64,000 bases of DNA from the NCBI RefSeq assembly GCF_013141865.1, contig NZ_RCST01000001.1, positions 2,480,001-2,544,000 on the forward strand, written 5' to 3'. Positions 21,473 through 30,568 of the stretch are shown one piece after another. The DNA comes from Methylomonas sp. ZR1. Its GTDB lineage: Bacteria > Pseudomonadota > Gammaproteobacteria > Methylococcales > Methylomonadaceae. Both the position numbers and the translations under genes were made by a program. The notes beneath the pieces were generated by a model that was given only the letters and a program-made list of their open reading frames with translations, ran no database searches and was not told the origin of the DNA. Position 1 is the first letter of the stretch. Every line of letters starts with the position of its first letter.

Positions 21473-22678
21473 ATGAAAATCCTGGTGCTCAACGCCGGCA
21501 GTTCATCGGTTAAATACAGCTTATTCGAGATGTCTGATCGCTCGGTGCTGATCGCCGGTATCATCGAACGTATCGGCGAAGATGCCGCTAGCCATAGTTA
21601 TGCGCTGGCGAATAATGACCGGACACGTGACGAAATCAATTGCCGCAACCATCAACAAGCCTTGCAATTGTTGTTCGAAACACTGGCTGCCTGCCGCGTT
21701 TTGACCGACCGCCGCGAACTGGCCGGCATTGGTCATCGGGTGGTGCATGGCGGCGAACATTTTCGTGAACCGGCCTTAATCGATGCGCAAGTGATGCAGC
21801 GCATTGCCGAAGTGATCCCATTGGCGCCGCTGCATAACCCTGCCAATCTTTTGGGCATTGAGGAAGCCATCCGGCAAATGGACGATACGCCGCAAGTGGC
21901 GGTATTCGACACGGCGTTTCATCAAACCCTGCCCGATTATGCCTATCGCTATGCCGTGCCCAACCATCTTTATACCGATCATGGCGTCAGACGTTACGGC
22001 TTCCACGGTACCTCGCACCGCTATGTTGCCGAGCAAGCCGCGCAGTATCTTAGCAAACCGTTGTCTGAGACCAATCTGATCACTTTACACCTGGGCAACG
22101 GTGCCAGCGTCACCGCCATCCAAAACGGTCGGAGTATCGATACATCGATGGGTATGACGCCGCTGGAAGGTTTGATGATGGGCAGCCGCTGCGGCGACAT
22201 CGATCCGGCCATCCATTTTTATCTAAGTCGCACACTGAATTTGTCCAATGAGGCCATAGAAACCTTGTTAAACAAAGAAAGCGGCTGCAAAGGCGTTTGC
22301 GGCGAAAACGATATGCGGGCGATACACCGGATGGTGGAAGCCGGCGACGATCATGCCCGGCTGGCGTTAGCGATGTACGCCTATCGCATCAAAAAATACA
22401 TCGGCGCTTATTTTGCGGCGCTGGGCCGAGTCGATGCCTTGGTATTTACCGGCGGCATCGGCGAGAACGACGCTTGGCTGCGCGAACACGTCTGTCTGGA
22501 AATGCAAATCTTCGGTATTGCCTTGGACCCGGAAAGAAACCAAAAACCGGTGAAACCATGCGACAACATCAGCCCAGCCAACGCCGGCGTGGCGATATTG
22601 GTGATTGCCACGAACGAGGAACTGGAAATTGCCATCCAGGCCCAGCAATGCCTGGAACAAAAGCACGCCCTAAATTAG
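21473..22678 (+). CDS. ackA: Acetate kinase
   Basis: This 401-residue enzyme makes acetate and ATP from acetyl phosphate. It has the ASKHA-family signatures KILVLNAGSSSVKYSLFE at the start, the proton-site region GHRVVHGGEHF, the active-site stretch RRYGFHGTSHRYVA, the phosphate loop HLGNGASVTAI, and GVDALVFTGGIGEN-like VDALVFTGGIGENDAW. Length and motif order are standard. With pta it lets carbon overflow as acetate or provides acetyl phosphate as a phosphodonor. Confidence 0.97.
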   Translation: MKILVLNAGSSSVKYSLFEMSDRSVLIAGIIERIGEDAASHSYALANNDRTRDEINCRNHQQALQLLFETLAACRVLTDRRELAGIGHRVVHGGEHFREPALIDAQVMQRIAEVIPLAPLHNPANLLGIEEAIRQMDDTPQVAVFDTAFHQTLPDYAYRYAVPNHLYTDHGVRRYGFHGTSHRYVAEQAAQYLSKPLSETNLITLHLGNGASVTAIQNGRSIDTSMGMTPLEGLMMGSRCGDIDPAIHFYLSRTLNLSNEAIETLLNKESGCKGVCGENDMRAIHRMVEAGDDHARLALAMYAYRIKKYIGAYFAALGRVDALVFTGGIGENDAWLREHVCLEMQIFGIALDPERNQKPVKPCDNISPANAGVAILVIATNEELEIAIQAQQCLEQKHALN

Positions 22679-22883
22679 CCGGCCGTAGGCACAAACTACT
22701 AGGCGTTATCAACACAGCCGAGAAGAAGTATTTCATCTGGCGGCTCAAAGAAACATTTCCGTAACATTTCAACCCTATGATCTCGAAAGCGGTCCGCACC
22801 GCCCTTCGGGATTGTTACTGTCAGTTTGTTGTTTTCACAACGCTTCAAACTCAAATCTTCAAATAGGCCGCAAAAAAAACCAA

Positions 22884-22898
22884 TGTGATAATATTGCA
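22884..22898. promoter_or_regulatory. Zur-like operator, upstream copy
   Basis: TGTGATAATATTGCA matches the gammaproteobacterial Zur core TGTTATA-N-TATAACA at 11 of 14 defined positions. Its centre is 23 bases from the stronger box at 22907-22921, about two helical turns, so two Zur dimers could bind on one face of the DNA. Confidence 0.55.
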
Positions 22899-22906
22899 TT
22901 CATGTG

Positions 22907-22921
22907 CGTTACAATATAACA
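22907..22921. promoter_or_regulatory. Zur-like operator upstream of the zinc locus
   Basis: CGTTACAATATAACA matches the Zur consensus core TGTTATA-N-TATAACA at 12 of 14 defined positions, with a nearly perfect GTTA...TAAC palindrome. It lies 35 bases before the receptor start, where repressor binding would overlap the promoter. The zinc-related content of the downstream genes independently supports Zur control. Confidence 0.75.
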
Positions 22922-22955
22922 TCTTTGCACATCTTTACTGACTGCTCTACTTCTC

Positions 22956-24986
22956 ATGAAAAAAACCGCTGCCCTAATTTTAATGCTGCCATCGCCGGTT
23001 TTGTTGGCCGAAGAACTTGCGATTCAAGCACTAGACGAAATCATCGTCACGGCACCGCTGCAAGATAAAAAATCGGACAGTCCGGTACCGGTCACCGTGT
23101 TGAGCGACGACGATTTACGTATGAAGACCGGCCACAGCATCGGCGATACCTTAAAAAACGAATTGGGCATCAGCAGCCAATCTTTCGGCCCCGGCGTCGG
23201 CACCCCGGTGATACGCGGCCAGGCCGGCCCGAGGGTGAGAGTCTTGAGCAACGGCATCGGCAGCAATGATGTCTCGGCGATCAGCCCAGACCACGCCACC
23301 AGCGTCGAACCGCTGCTGGCGGAGCGCATCGAAGTCCTGCGCGGCCCGGCCACCCTACTCTACGGCAGCGGCGCGATGGGCGGCGTGGTTAACGTCATCG
23401 ATAACCGCATCCCAGGCCGCCAGTTCGACAAGCTGGTAGGTGCGGCGCTCGAACAACGCTTCGATTCCACCTCAGACGAAACCAGCACCACGATGAAAGT
23501 CGAGGGCGGCAAGGACAACATCGCTTACCACCTGGACGGTTTTTACCGCCACCGCAACAATCTGGACATTGGCGGCAGCGGCATAGACACCGCTAAAGTG
23601 GCCATCACCGATCCCAGCTTGGCGATTGTCGACAACCCCAAAGGCTATCTGAACAACACCGGCGCCGAAGCGATCAGCGGCTCGGCAGGCTTGTCCTGGA
23701 TCGGTGCCCCCGGTTTTGCGGGCGTATCCATCAATAATCTAAATAACAACTACGCCATCGCTCCGGACGGCACCGGCGACGAAACCGTCAGCATCGCGAT
23801 GCGGCAAACCAAATACGATTTTAAGAGCGAATTAAACAACCCGTTCCGCTTCGCGAAAAGTCTACGCACCCGGCTGGGTTACACCGATTACCAACACACC
23901 GAAATTGCCAACGGCGAGCCCGGCGCCTATTACACCAACCAGTCTTACGAGGGCCGCATGGAAATGGCTCACCAAGACTTGGGACCGTTGCGCGGCGTGG
24001 TGGGTTTTCAAGCCCAAGCCAGCGATTTTAATGCGATCGAAAAACTCACCGGCGACAGCATCGTCCCGCGTTCGGACATCAGCAGTTACGGTGTATTTGC
24101 CGTGGAATCGTTCGATATTGGCGCGGTGACCTATCAACTAGGCACGCGCGTCGAACAAACCGATATTCGCCCGGACGGTTTCGCCAATCTCAGCTACACG
24201 CCCGTCAGCGCGTCGGCTTCGGCCGTTTGGAAACTGGATAATCGCAACAGCCTGAATCTGGCAGTCACGCGCTCCTCGCGCGCCCCGCAAGTCCAGGAAC
24301 TACTATCCGACGGCTACCACGACGCCACTCGCAGTTACGACAGAGGCGACCTGGGTTTAAGAGAAGAAACCTCCTACAACCTGGATCTGGGTTACCGCTT
24401 CAAAACCGACTGGTTACGCGCCGAATTCGACTTATTCCACAACTGGGCCAGCGATTATATTTTCCAGCAACGCAGCGGTGAATTCGTCGATCAAGACGGC
24501 AATCCCTGCGTGGCGGATTGCGTGCCTTTGGTTACCAGCGGGCAACACGACGCCATCTTCAAAGGCTACGAAGCCAAACTGATTATGCCCATGATGGAAA
24601 ACCAGGTCGGCTTATTAGAGATGACCTTATTCAGCGACTACACCCGCGGCGAATTTCTCAACGGCAGCGACGTACCGCGCATGCCGCCTTTGCGCTACGG
24701 CCTACAACTGGATTTCAACCGGGACAAATTATCCACCTATTTGCGCTTTACCCGAGCCGAATCCCAGCCCCATGCCGGCGATTTCGAAACCTCCACCGCG
24801 GGCTATTTCTTGCTGAATGTCGGCGCCAACTATCAGGTCCAGGCCTATAAAGACGCCAAACTGATGGTGTTCGCCAAAGGTAACAACTTGCTGGATCAAA
24901 ACATCCGCAACTCGACATCTTACTTGCGAAACTTTGCGCCGGAAGCCGGACGCGGCGCGGAAGTCGGCTTTAGAGTCAGTTATTAG
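22956..24986 (+). CDS. znuD: TonB-dependent outer-membrane receptor, ZnuD-like
   Basis: This 676-residue receptor has a signal peptide (MKKTAALILMLPSPVLLAEE), a TonB box (DEIIVTA), a plug domain and a 22-strand barrel ending in VGFRVSY. The plug carries GPGVGTPVIRGQAGPRVRVL and DVSAISPDHATSVEPLLA, which are characteristic of ZnuD zinc receptors. It lacks a long histidine-rich loop, so substrate choice rests on family resemblance and context. It is first in the zinc locus and directly behind two Zur-like boxes. A terminator follows it, so it may be expressed more strongly than the genes behind it. Confidence 0.85.
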   Translation: MKKTAALILMLPSPVLLAEELAIQALDEIIVTAPLQDKKSDSPVPVTVLSDDDLRMKTGHSIGDTLKNELGISSQSFGPGVGTPVIRGQAGPRVRVLSNGIGSNDVSAISPDHATSVEPLLAERIEVLRGPATLLYGSGAMGGVVNVIDNRIPGRQFDKLVGAALEQRFDSTSDETSTTMKVEGGKDNIAYHLDGFYRHRNNLDIGGSGIDTAKVAITDPSLAIVDNPKGYLNNTGAEAISGSAGLSWIGAPGFAGVSINNLNNNYAIAPDGTGDETVSIAMRQTKYDFKSELNNPFRFAKSLRTRLGYTDYQHTEIANGEPGAYYTNQSYEGRMEMAHQDLGPLRGVVGFQAQASDFNAIEKLTGDSIVPRSDISSYGVFAVESFDIGAVTYQLGTRVEQTDIRPDGFANLSYTPVSASASAVWKLDNRNSLNLAVTRSSRAPQVQELLSDGYHDATRSYDRGDLGLREETSYNLDLGYRFKTDWLRAEFDLFHNWASDYIFQQRSGEFVDQDGNPCVADCVPLVTSGQHDAIFKGYEAKLIMPMMENQVGLLEMTLFSDYTRGEFLNGSDVPRMPPLRYGLQLDFNRDKLSTYLRFTRAESQPHAGDFETSTAGYFLLNVGANYQVQAYKDAKLMVFAKGNNLLDQNIRNSTSYLRNFAPEAGRGAEVGFRVSY

Positions 24987-24998
24987 AACGCTGAAACC

Positions 24999-25029
24999 GG
25001 CGCTGTTTTTTTCGACAGCGCCTTTTTTT
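24999..25029 (+). terminator. Terminator between receptor and first COG0523 gene
   Basis: GGCGCTGT pairs with ACAGCGCC around an 8-base loop and is followed by seven T. It lies 13 bases after the receptor stop and only 37 bases before the next ATG. Downstream genes would depend on read-through or on a promoter squeezed into that gap. Confidence 0.85.
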
Positions 25030-25066
25030 GGCCAAGCAAACGCCACAATATATCATCCAAAACACC

Positions 25067-26284
25067 ATGACCCTCGCATCCGCACCAGCCAAACAACTCC
25101 CTGTCACCGTACTGTCCGGCTTCCTGGGTGCGGGTAAAACCACCTTGTTGAACCACATCCTCAACAACCGGGAGAATTTAAGAGTGGCCGTAATTGTCAA
25201 CGACATGAGCGAGGTGAATATCGATGCGGCAACGGTCAAAAACCAAGTACAACTGAATCGTGGCCAGGAAAAACTGGTCGAAATAAGCAACGGGTGCATT
25301 TGCTGCACGCTACGCGAGGACTTGCTGATCGAGGTCGGCAACTTGGCCAAGGATGGCCGCTTTGATTACTTGGTAATCGAATCCACCGGCATTGCCGAGC
25401 CTTTGCCGATTGCGGAAACCTTCACGTTTCGCGACGAACAGGGTTTGAGTTTATCGGACATTGCCCGCCTGGATACGTTGGTGACCGTGGTGGACGCGGT
25501 CAACTTTATGCGCAATTACCTGGAAGCCTTGAGTTTAAAAGAAACCGGCGAATCACTCGGCGAAGACGACGCACGTAACGTCGCCGATTTGCTGGTCGAT
25601 CAAATTGAATTTGCCAACGTCATTCTGATTTCCAAAATTGATCTGATCGCCAGCGACGAGCTTATCAACCTAAAAGCGGTGTTACACAGCCTCAACCCCG
25701 ATGCGGAAATCCTCCCTATCGTGATGGGTCAGGTCGATTTAAGCAAAGTACTCGACACCGGCTTGTTCGATTTCGAAAAAGCCGAGCAAGCCCCAGGCTG
25801 GTTAAAAGAATTGCGGGGCGAACATAAACCGGAGACCGAGGAATACGGCATAAGCAGCTTCGTTTACACCGCCCGGCGCCCCTTTCATCCGCAGCGTTTC
25901 TATGATCATCTGCACCACGGCGATTGGGATAACGGCACCTTGTTGCGTTCCAAAGGTTTTTTTTGGTTGGCATCGCGCCCGGATCACGCCGGCAGCTGGT
26001 CACAAGCGGGCGGCGTGATGCACCATGGTTTGGCGGGTCGCTGGTGGGCGACAGTACCGCGCCAGGAATGGCCGCAAGACTATATGCTGGACATCCAGTC
26101 ACAATGGGCCGAACCCCACGGCGACTGCCGCCAAGAGCTAGTATTTATCGGTCAAAACCTCAATGCCGACCAAGTGCGCCGCGAATTGGACGAGTGCCTG
26201 TTAACCGACGCCGAACTGGCAGCCGGCCCGGCAGTTTGGCGACACTATCAAGATGAATTTCCGCAGTGGTTTGCCGATGGCTAG
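25067..26284 (+). CDS. COG0523 GTPase, ZigA/YciC-type zinc metallochaperone
   Basis: This protein of about 405 residues belongs to the G3E GTPase family. It shows the P-loop [24 protein letters not shown], the metal-binding CxCC motif [18 protein letters not shown], and the guanine motif ISKID. The C-terminal CobW_C domain contains [18 protein letters not shown] and a histidine-containing HHGDWDNG. This long form is typical of zinc-starvation chaperones (ZigA, ZagA, YciC) that hand zinc to client enzymes. I chose the ATG at 25067 because the frame upstream runs into the terminator. Confidence 0.92.
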   Translation: MTLASAPAKQLPVTVLSGFLGAGKTTLLNHILNNRENLRVAVIVNDMSEVNIDAATVKNQVQLNRGQEKLVEISNGCICCTLREDLLIEVGNLAKDGRFDYLVIESTGIAEPLPIAETFTFRDEQGLSLSDIARLDTLVTVVDAVNFMRNYLEALSLKETGESLGEDDARNVADLLVDQIEFANVILISKIDLIASDELINLKAVLHSLNPDAEILPIVMGQVDLSKVLDTGLFDFEKAEQAPGWLKELRGEHKPETEEYGISSFVYTARRPFHPQRFYDHLHHGDWDNGTLLRSKGFFWLASRPDHAGSWSQAGGVMHHGLAGRWWATVPRQEWPQDYMLDIQSQWAEPHGDCRQELVFIGQNLNADQVRRELDECLLTDAELAAGPAVWRHYQDEFPQWFADG

Positions 26285-26522
26285 CATCGACAGCTATCTG
26301 CATATCATCGGCATTGAATTGTTGCTTATTCTAGCCATGCTCTTGCCCTTGATTGACAGGCCGTCCGCCAAACGTGTGCTGTCAAAACTGTTTTTGACTG
26401 TGTTGGGGTTCATGCTGGCGCATTTTGCTACCCATGCCTTGCCGAACAAATTAGCCGGATTTATTTACAGTTCTCAGCACGCATACCACTCGCTCAAAGC
26501 CAAAACACCCCATCGCACATGA
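26277..26522 (+). CDS. Small two-helix membrane protein in the zinc locus
   Basis: About 81 residues from the ATG overlapping the COG0523 stop. Two hydrophobic segments are seen ([19 protein letters not shown] at 10-24 and [18 protein letters not shown] at about 40-57). The tail has several histidines ([14 protein letters not shown]). It overlaps the next gene by four bases, so it is translationally coupled on both sides. I recognise no family. Position suggests a zinc-transport accessory protein, but that is inference. Confidence 0.7.
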   Translation: MASIDSYLHIIGIELLLILAMLLPLIDRPSAKRVLSKLFLTVLGFMLAHFATHALPNKLAGFIYSSQHAYHSLKAKTPHRT

Positions 26523-27304
26523 CTATCGCTATCAACACTATGGCCGGCGCCATTGCGGCCTGTCTCGCCGTCAGCCTTTGCTCGTTGTCCAGCATATTTG
26601 CATTATGGTTGAAACCCGACGCCTTGCATCGGGTAGTACCGTATCTAGTCGCGCTGGCAGTCGGCGTACTCCTGGGCGATGCTTTTATTCATTTGATCCC
26701 CGATGCCATAGACCGCCACGGCAGTGTCAGCGATGTCTGCCTGACGGTATTGGTGGGTGTATTCGGTTTCTTTGTATTGGAAAAATTGGTGCGCTGGCGG
26801 CACGACCATAATGTCGACACCACACCAACCGGTGGCGAGGTCATGCCATTGGCTAAAATGAATCTGATCGGCGATGCCATGCACAACTTCGTCGACGGCA
26901 TCTTGATTGCCGGCAGTTTTCTCGCTGATACGGCGCTGGGATTGACCACCACCCTGGCCATTATCGCCCACGAAGTCCCGCAAGAACTGGGCGATGTCGG
27001 CGCATTGCTGCGCGGCGGCTACTCGCCCAAACAAGCCGTACTCTACAACTTTTATTGCTCGCTGACGGTTCTGCCGGGGGCGATCTTTACCTTGTTACTC
27101 AGCCAGTTAGCCGAATCTTCCTTGTCGCTACTGTTACCCATCGCTGCCGGCGGCTTTATTTATATCGCCGCCTCCGATCTGATTCCGGTATTACACGAAC
27201 CATGCAGTTTTCCCAGCCTGAGCGGACAAACCGCCGCGTTTGGTTTCGGCATCGTGTTTATGCAATTCATCGTATTTTTCGAACAGTTCCTGATCGCTGG
27301 TTAA
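26519..27304 (+). CDS. ZIP-family zinc permease
   Basis: This 261-residue inner-membrane protein has eight likely helices. It carries the two ZIP metal-site signatures: HNFVDG in helix 4 (His122, Asp126) and HEVPQE in helix 5 (His151, Glu152, Glu156). A short histidine-containing cytoplasmic loop (RWRHDHNVD) lies between helices 3 and 4. ZIP proteins import zinc or iron. Context with a Zur box, ZnuD-like receptor and COG0523 GTPases favours zinc. It stands here in place of the ZnuABC transporter usual in Zur regulons. Confidence 0.9.
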   Translation: MTIAINTMAGAIAACLAVSLCSLSSIFALWLKPDALHRVVPYLVALAVGVLLGDAFIHLIPDAIDRHGSVSDVCLTVLVGVFGFFVLEKLVRWRHDHNVDTTPTGGEVMPLAKMNLIGDAMHNFVDGILIAGSFLADTALGLTTTLAIIAHEVPQELGDVGALLRGGYSPKQAVLYNFYCSLTVLPGAIFTLLLSQLAESSLSLLLPIAAGGFIYIAASDLIPVLHEPCSFPSLSGQTAAFGFGIVFMQFIVFFEQFLIAG

Positions 27305-27313
27305 GGAGTTTTT

Positions 27314-28030
27314 GTGTTTGCCCGCATACCCTTTCGTCAATCATCCCTGTCGCCGTTAGCCGGCCCCACATCCTTCCAGCCCGTTTCGTATCGGCCATCG
27401 ACCCGCACCGTCGTCTCCACAAACTTTGTGGATTTGACGCGCATCTACGAGGACGACGTGAACTTTTGCTTAATAGAACGACCATTGCCGGCCACCATTG
27501 AAGGCTTTATCTATCAGGCCTTGAAGCTATTCGGCCCCTGGGAACTCAGTCAGCCCGTCAATCCATCTGATTTTAACTATACAAACCTGTGGCCCCAAGC
27601 CAGCCAACTCGATGGCTATGACACATGGCTGGCAGACATCGAACTATTGACGACGGCGTTCTGCGAGCTATTCGAACTCAAGCAAACCGGCTTGCGCCTA
27701 AGGACCTTGAAAACCGCCATGTGTCCACGCTTTCATGTGGATAGAGTGCCCGCGCGGATGATTTGTAGCTACGGCGGCATCGGCACCGAATGGCTACCGG
27801 AATATGCGCTGGATCGACGAAAACTGGGGATGGGTAGTGGCGGCCTGGATGATGCGCAGTCCGGTTTGATCGCCGACCAAACCGCCATTCGGCGGATGCC
27901 CGCCTATGCCGTGGGCCTGATGAAAGGCGAAGCCTGGGAAGGTAACGAAGGCCAGGGTTTTGTGCATCGATCACCTACGCCAACGGCGGTGCAGCCGCGG
28001 CGCTTGGTACTGACGCTGGATATGCTGTGA
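27314..28030 (+). CDS. DUF1826 protein, possible Fe(II)/2-oxoglutarate-type fold
   Basis: This 238-residue protein starts at a GTG nine bases after the ZIP stop, with AAGGAG upstream. It matches DUF1826, a family often found next to COG0523 and ZIP genes. The conserved core reads CPRFHVDRVPARMICSYGG then GTEWLPE. It thus has HxD (His141, Asp143), a distal His218 (FVHRSP) and Arg229/230 before LVLTLDM. That HxD...H...R order is the layout of non-heme iron dioxygenases. This is my inference; the family has no confirmed activity that I know of. Confidence 0.8.
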   Translation: MFARIPFRQSSLSPLAGPTSFQPVSYRPSTRTVVSTNFVDLTRIYEDDVNFCLIERPLPATIEGFIYQALKLFGPWELSQPVNPSDFNYTNLWPQASQLDGYDTWLADIELLTTAFCELFELKQTGLRLRTLKTAMCPRFHVDRVPARMICSYGGIGTEWLPEYALDRRKLGMGSGGLDDAQSGLIADQTAIRRMPAYAVGLMKGEAWEGNEGQGFVHRSPTPTAVQPRRLVLTLDML

Positions 28031-28040
28031 GGGTGCGGCA

Positions 28041-29726
28041 TTGCTGATCAAATTAGCAGGCGGACACCTCTACGATCCCGCACAAAACCGGCAAGGTGAA
28101 TCGCACGATCTATTTATCCGTGATGGCATAATCACAGCCGACCCGGGCCCCGACGCCAAGTTCGATCAGGTATACGACGTATCCGGCCAGATTGTCATGG
28201 CCGGCGCGGTGGATATTCACAGCCATATTGCCGGCGGCAACGTCAACACCGCACGCCTGTTGTTGCCTGAACAACACCGCAATCACATGGAACGGCGCTT
28301 GCATCATCCCTTCAGCACGGCGAAATGGTCGACCACCGACACCGGCTACCGCTACGCGCGCATGGGCTACACCACGGTGGTCGAACCGGCCATGTTACCG
28401 GTCAATGCCTTGGACGTGCATTTGCAGATGGCCGATATACCCATCCTGGATACCGCCGCGCTAGCCATTCTGGGTAACGACGACTTGTTGTTGCGACTGA
28501 TACGAGCCAAAGCCAGCCAAAACCAAATCAACGACTACGTGGCCTGGACTTTACACGCTACCCGCGCGCTGGGCTTGAAAGTCATCAACGCCGGTGGTGC
28601 CAACGCCTTTAAAAGCAATGCCCGCCAATTCGCTTTGGATGACATCGTCCCCGACTACGGCGTCAGCTCCCGGCAAATTCTGCAAACCTTGCAAACTGCC
28701 GTATGCCAACTAGGCGTGCCACACCCGGTACATGTGCATTGCAACAACTTGGGTATTCCAGGAAATATCGAAACCATCATAGACACCATGGCAGCCGCGC
28801 AAGGACTGCCTATGCATCTAGCCCACGTCCAGTTCTACGCCTATGGCAAGGACGGCAGTAAGGGCTTTTCCTCGGCAGCCGCGCAACTTCTGGAAGCGTT
28901 CAACCGCCATCCGAATATCACCATGGATGTCGGCCAGGTGCTGTTCGGCCAGACCGTGACCATTTCCGGCGATGTCATCGCTCAATACAGCCGCCACGCG
29001 GATGCCAGCCCCAATAAATGGGTAATGTGGGACGCCGAGTGTGAAGGTTCCGGCGGCGTGGTGCCTTACCGATACCGGGAAGCCAGTTTCGTCAACACCT
29101 TGCAATGGGCCATCGGCTTGGAGCTTTTTTTGCTTGCAGAAGCCCCGGAGCGTTTATTCTTTACCACCGACCATCCGAACGGCGCACCGTTTACCGCCTA
29201 CCCAGAATTGATCCGACTGTTGATGGACGCCGATTACCGCCAGGCCTATATGGCAGGCTTAAATCAAGAAGCGCTGGCGATGACCTTATTGCCCAACCTC
29301 AAGCGCGAATTTACCTTAAACGAAATTGCCAACATGACCCGCAGTGCTGCCGCAAAGCTATTGGGCTTGCATGATCGCGGTCATCTGGCACCTGGGGCAA
29401 TAGCCGACATTGCCGTCTACGACCCGGCGGGAATTGGCAGATGCGATCCGATCACCGGTGCATTTACTACCCATCCTCAAGCAAATATCGCTGCCATGTT
29501 CGCCAATGCCGCTCTAATGTTTAAACACGGTGAATTAGTGGTGCAAAACGGCGTGGTCGTGGCGCGGCCAAGCGGCCGAGCTCAAATGCTGCAACCCAAT
29601 TACGATGCCCGCATCACGCGGACGGTGCAAGATCATTTCAACCGGTTCTACAGTTTGAAACTTAACAATTTCGCCATCAACGATGCCGACTTCGCAGAAC
29701 GCCCCCGGTTTAGGGTGCACCGCTGA
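28041..29726 (+). CDS. fhcA: Formylmethanofuran dehydrogenase subunit A homologue (FhcA/FwdA)
   Basis: This 561-residue amidohydrolase is full length for FhcA/FwdA. In methylotrophs FhcA is the formyl-hydrolysing subunit of the formyltransferase/hydrolase complex, which releases formate from the H4MPT-linked formaldehyde oxidation pathway. The binuclear zinc site appears complete: His60 and His62 (DIHSH), Lys180 ([10 protein letters not shown]), His231/His233 (HPVHVHCN), His262 (HLAHVQFY) and Asp377 (TTDHPNG). It starts at a TTG with GAGGG seven bases before it, eleven bases after DUF1826. No fhcB, fhcC or fhcD is nearby. It may be the main subunit displaced, or a second, zinc-starvation isoform. 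Confidence 0.9.
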   Translation: MLIKLAGGHLYDPAQNRQGESHDLFIRDGIITADPGPDAKFDQVYDVSGQIVMAGAVDIHSHIAGGNVNTARLLLPEQHRNHMERRLHHPFSTAKWSTTDTGYRYARMGYTTVVEPAMLPVNALDVHLQMADIPILDTAALAILGNDDLLLRLIRAKASQNQINDYVAWTLHATRALGLKVINAGGANAFKSNARQFALDDIVPDYGVSSRQILQTLQTAVCQLGVPHPVHVHCNNLGIPGNIETIIDTMAAAQGLPMHLAHVQFYAYGKDGSKGFSSAAAQLLEAFNRHPNITMDVGQVLFGQTVTISGDVIAQYSRHADASPNKWVMWDAECEGSGGVVPYRYREASFVNTLQWAIGLELFLLAEAPERLFFTTDHPNGAPFTAYPELIRLLMDADYRQAYMAGLNQEALAMTLLPNLKREFTLNEIANMTRSAAAKLLGLHDRGHLAPGAIADIAVYDPAGIGRCDPITGAFTTHPQANIAAMFANAALMFKHGELVVQNGVVVARPSGRAQMLQPNYDARITRTVQDHFNRFYSLKLNNFAINDADFAERPRFRVHR

Positions 29727-29769
29727 TAAGCGGACGAACACAAAAATCCTGAATAATTCACGTAAACTC

Positions 29770-30558
29770 ATGCTCCCTATCGAAGACATTCAAGGCCGCC
29801 CTGACACACGGCGCATTGCCATCGACAAAGTCGGCATCAAAGACATTCTGCACCCGATCCGGGTCAAAGAGAAAAGTGGCGGCGAACAGCGCACCGTTGC
29901 GCACTTTGCGATGTACGTCAATTTGCCGCACGACTTCAAAGGCACCCATATGTCCCGTTTTGTGGAAATCTTGAACGATCACGACCGGGAAATCAGCATT
30001 GCCTCTTTTCCGGCGATGCTGCAGGACATGCTCGCCAAATTGGAGGCCGAATCCGGGTATATCGAGATGCGTTTTCCCTACTTCATCGATAAAGCAGCGC
30101 CGGTCAGTGACGTCCGCAGCTTAATGGACTATCAAGTCAGTTTTATTGGCGAAATCGATAACGCCGGCTGTCGCATCAAAGTGAAGGTGATAGTGCCGGT
30201 CACCAGTCTGTGCCCTTGCTCCAAGGAAATTTCCGAACGCGGTGCGCATAATCAACGCTCACACGTCAGCGTGACTGTAGAGGCCAAGTCGTTTATCTGG
30301 CTTGAAGAACTGATCACGCTGGTAGAAGCCGAAGCCTCCTCGCAAATTTACGGCCTTTTAAAGCGCCCGGACGAAAAATACGTCACCGAATACGCCTACG
30401 ACCACCCCAAATTTGTCGAGGACATGGTGCGCGATGTAGCCGCCCGCTTGAACGCAGAGCCACGGATCATCAGTTACAGCGTCGAATCGGAAAACTTCGA
30501 GTCTATTCATAATCACTCAGCTTATGCACTGATACAGCGTGTCAATTCCCCATCCTGA
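29770..30558 (+). CDS. folE2: GTP cyclohydrolase IB (zinc-independent)
   Basis: This 262-residue cytoplasmic enzyme converts GTP to dihydroneopterin triphosphate, the precursor of folate and, in methylotrophs, of methanopterin. The FolE2 landmarks are present: the catalytic cysteine region [10 protein letters not shown], then [10 protein letters not shown] and the metal-ligand glutamate in [11 protein letters not shown]. Unlike FolE it can use several metals, and it is a well-known Zur-regulated substitute under zinc limitation. The ATG at 29770 is preferred over an upstream frame extension that would overlap fhcA. Its presence is the strongest functional argument that this operon answers zinc starvation. 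Confidence 0.96.
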   Translation: MLPIEDIQGRPDTRRIAIDKVGIKDILHPIRVKEKSGGEQRTVAHFAMYVNLPHDFKGTHMSRFVEILNDHDREISIASFPAMLQDMLAKLEAESGYIEMRFPYFIDKAAPVSDVRSLMDYQVSFIGEIDNAGCRIKVKVIVPVTSLCPCSKEISERGAHNQRSHVSVTVEAKSFIWLEELITLVEAEASSQIYGLLKRPDEKYVTEYAYDHPKFVEDMVRDVAARLNAEPRIISYSVESENFESIHNHSAYALIQRVNSPS

Positions 30559-30568
30559 CGGAGGCCCT

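Noticed and set aside
25029..25066. A Zur-like half palindrome (ACAATATATCA) before the first COG0523 gene
   Set aside because: Only the AT-rich core matches. The GTTA/TAAC arms of the Zur box are absent.
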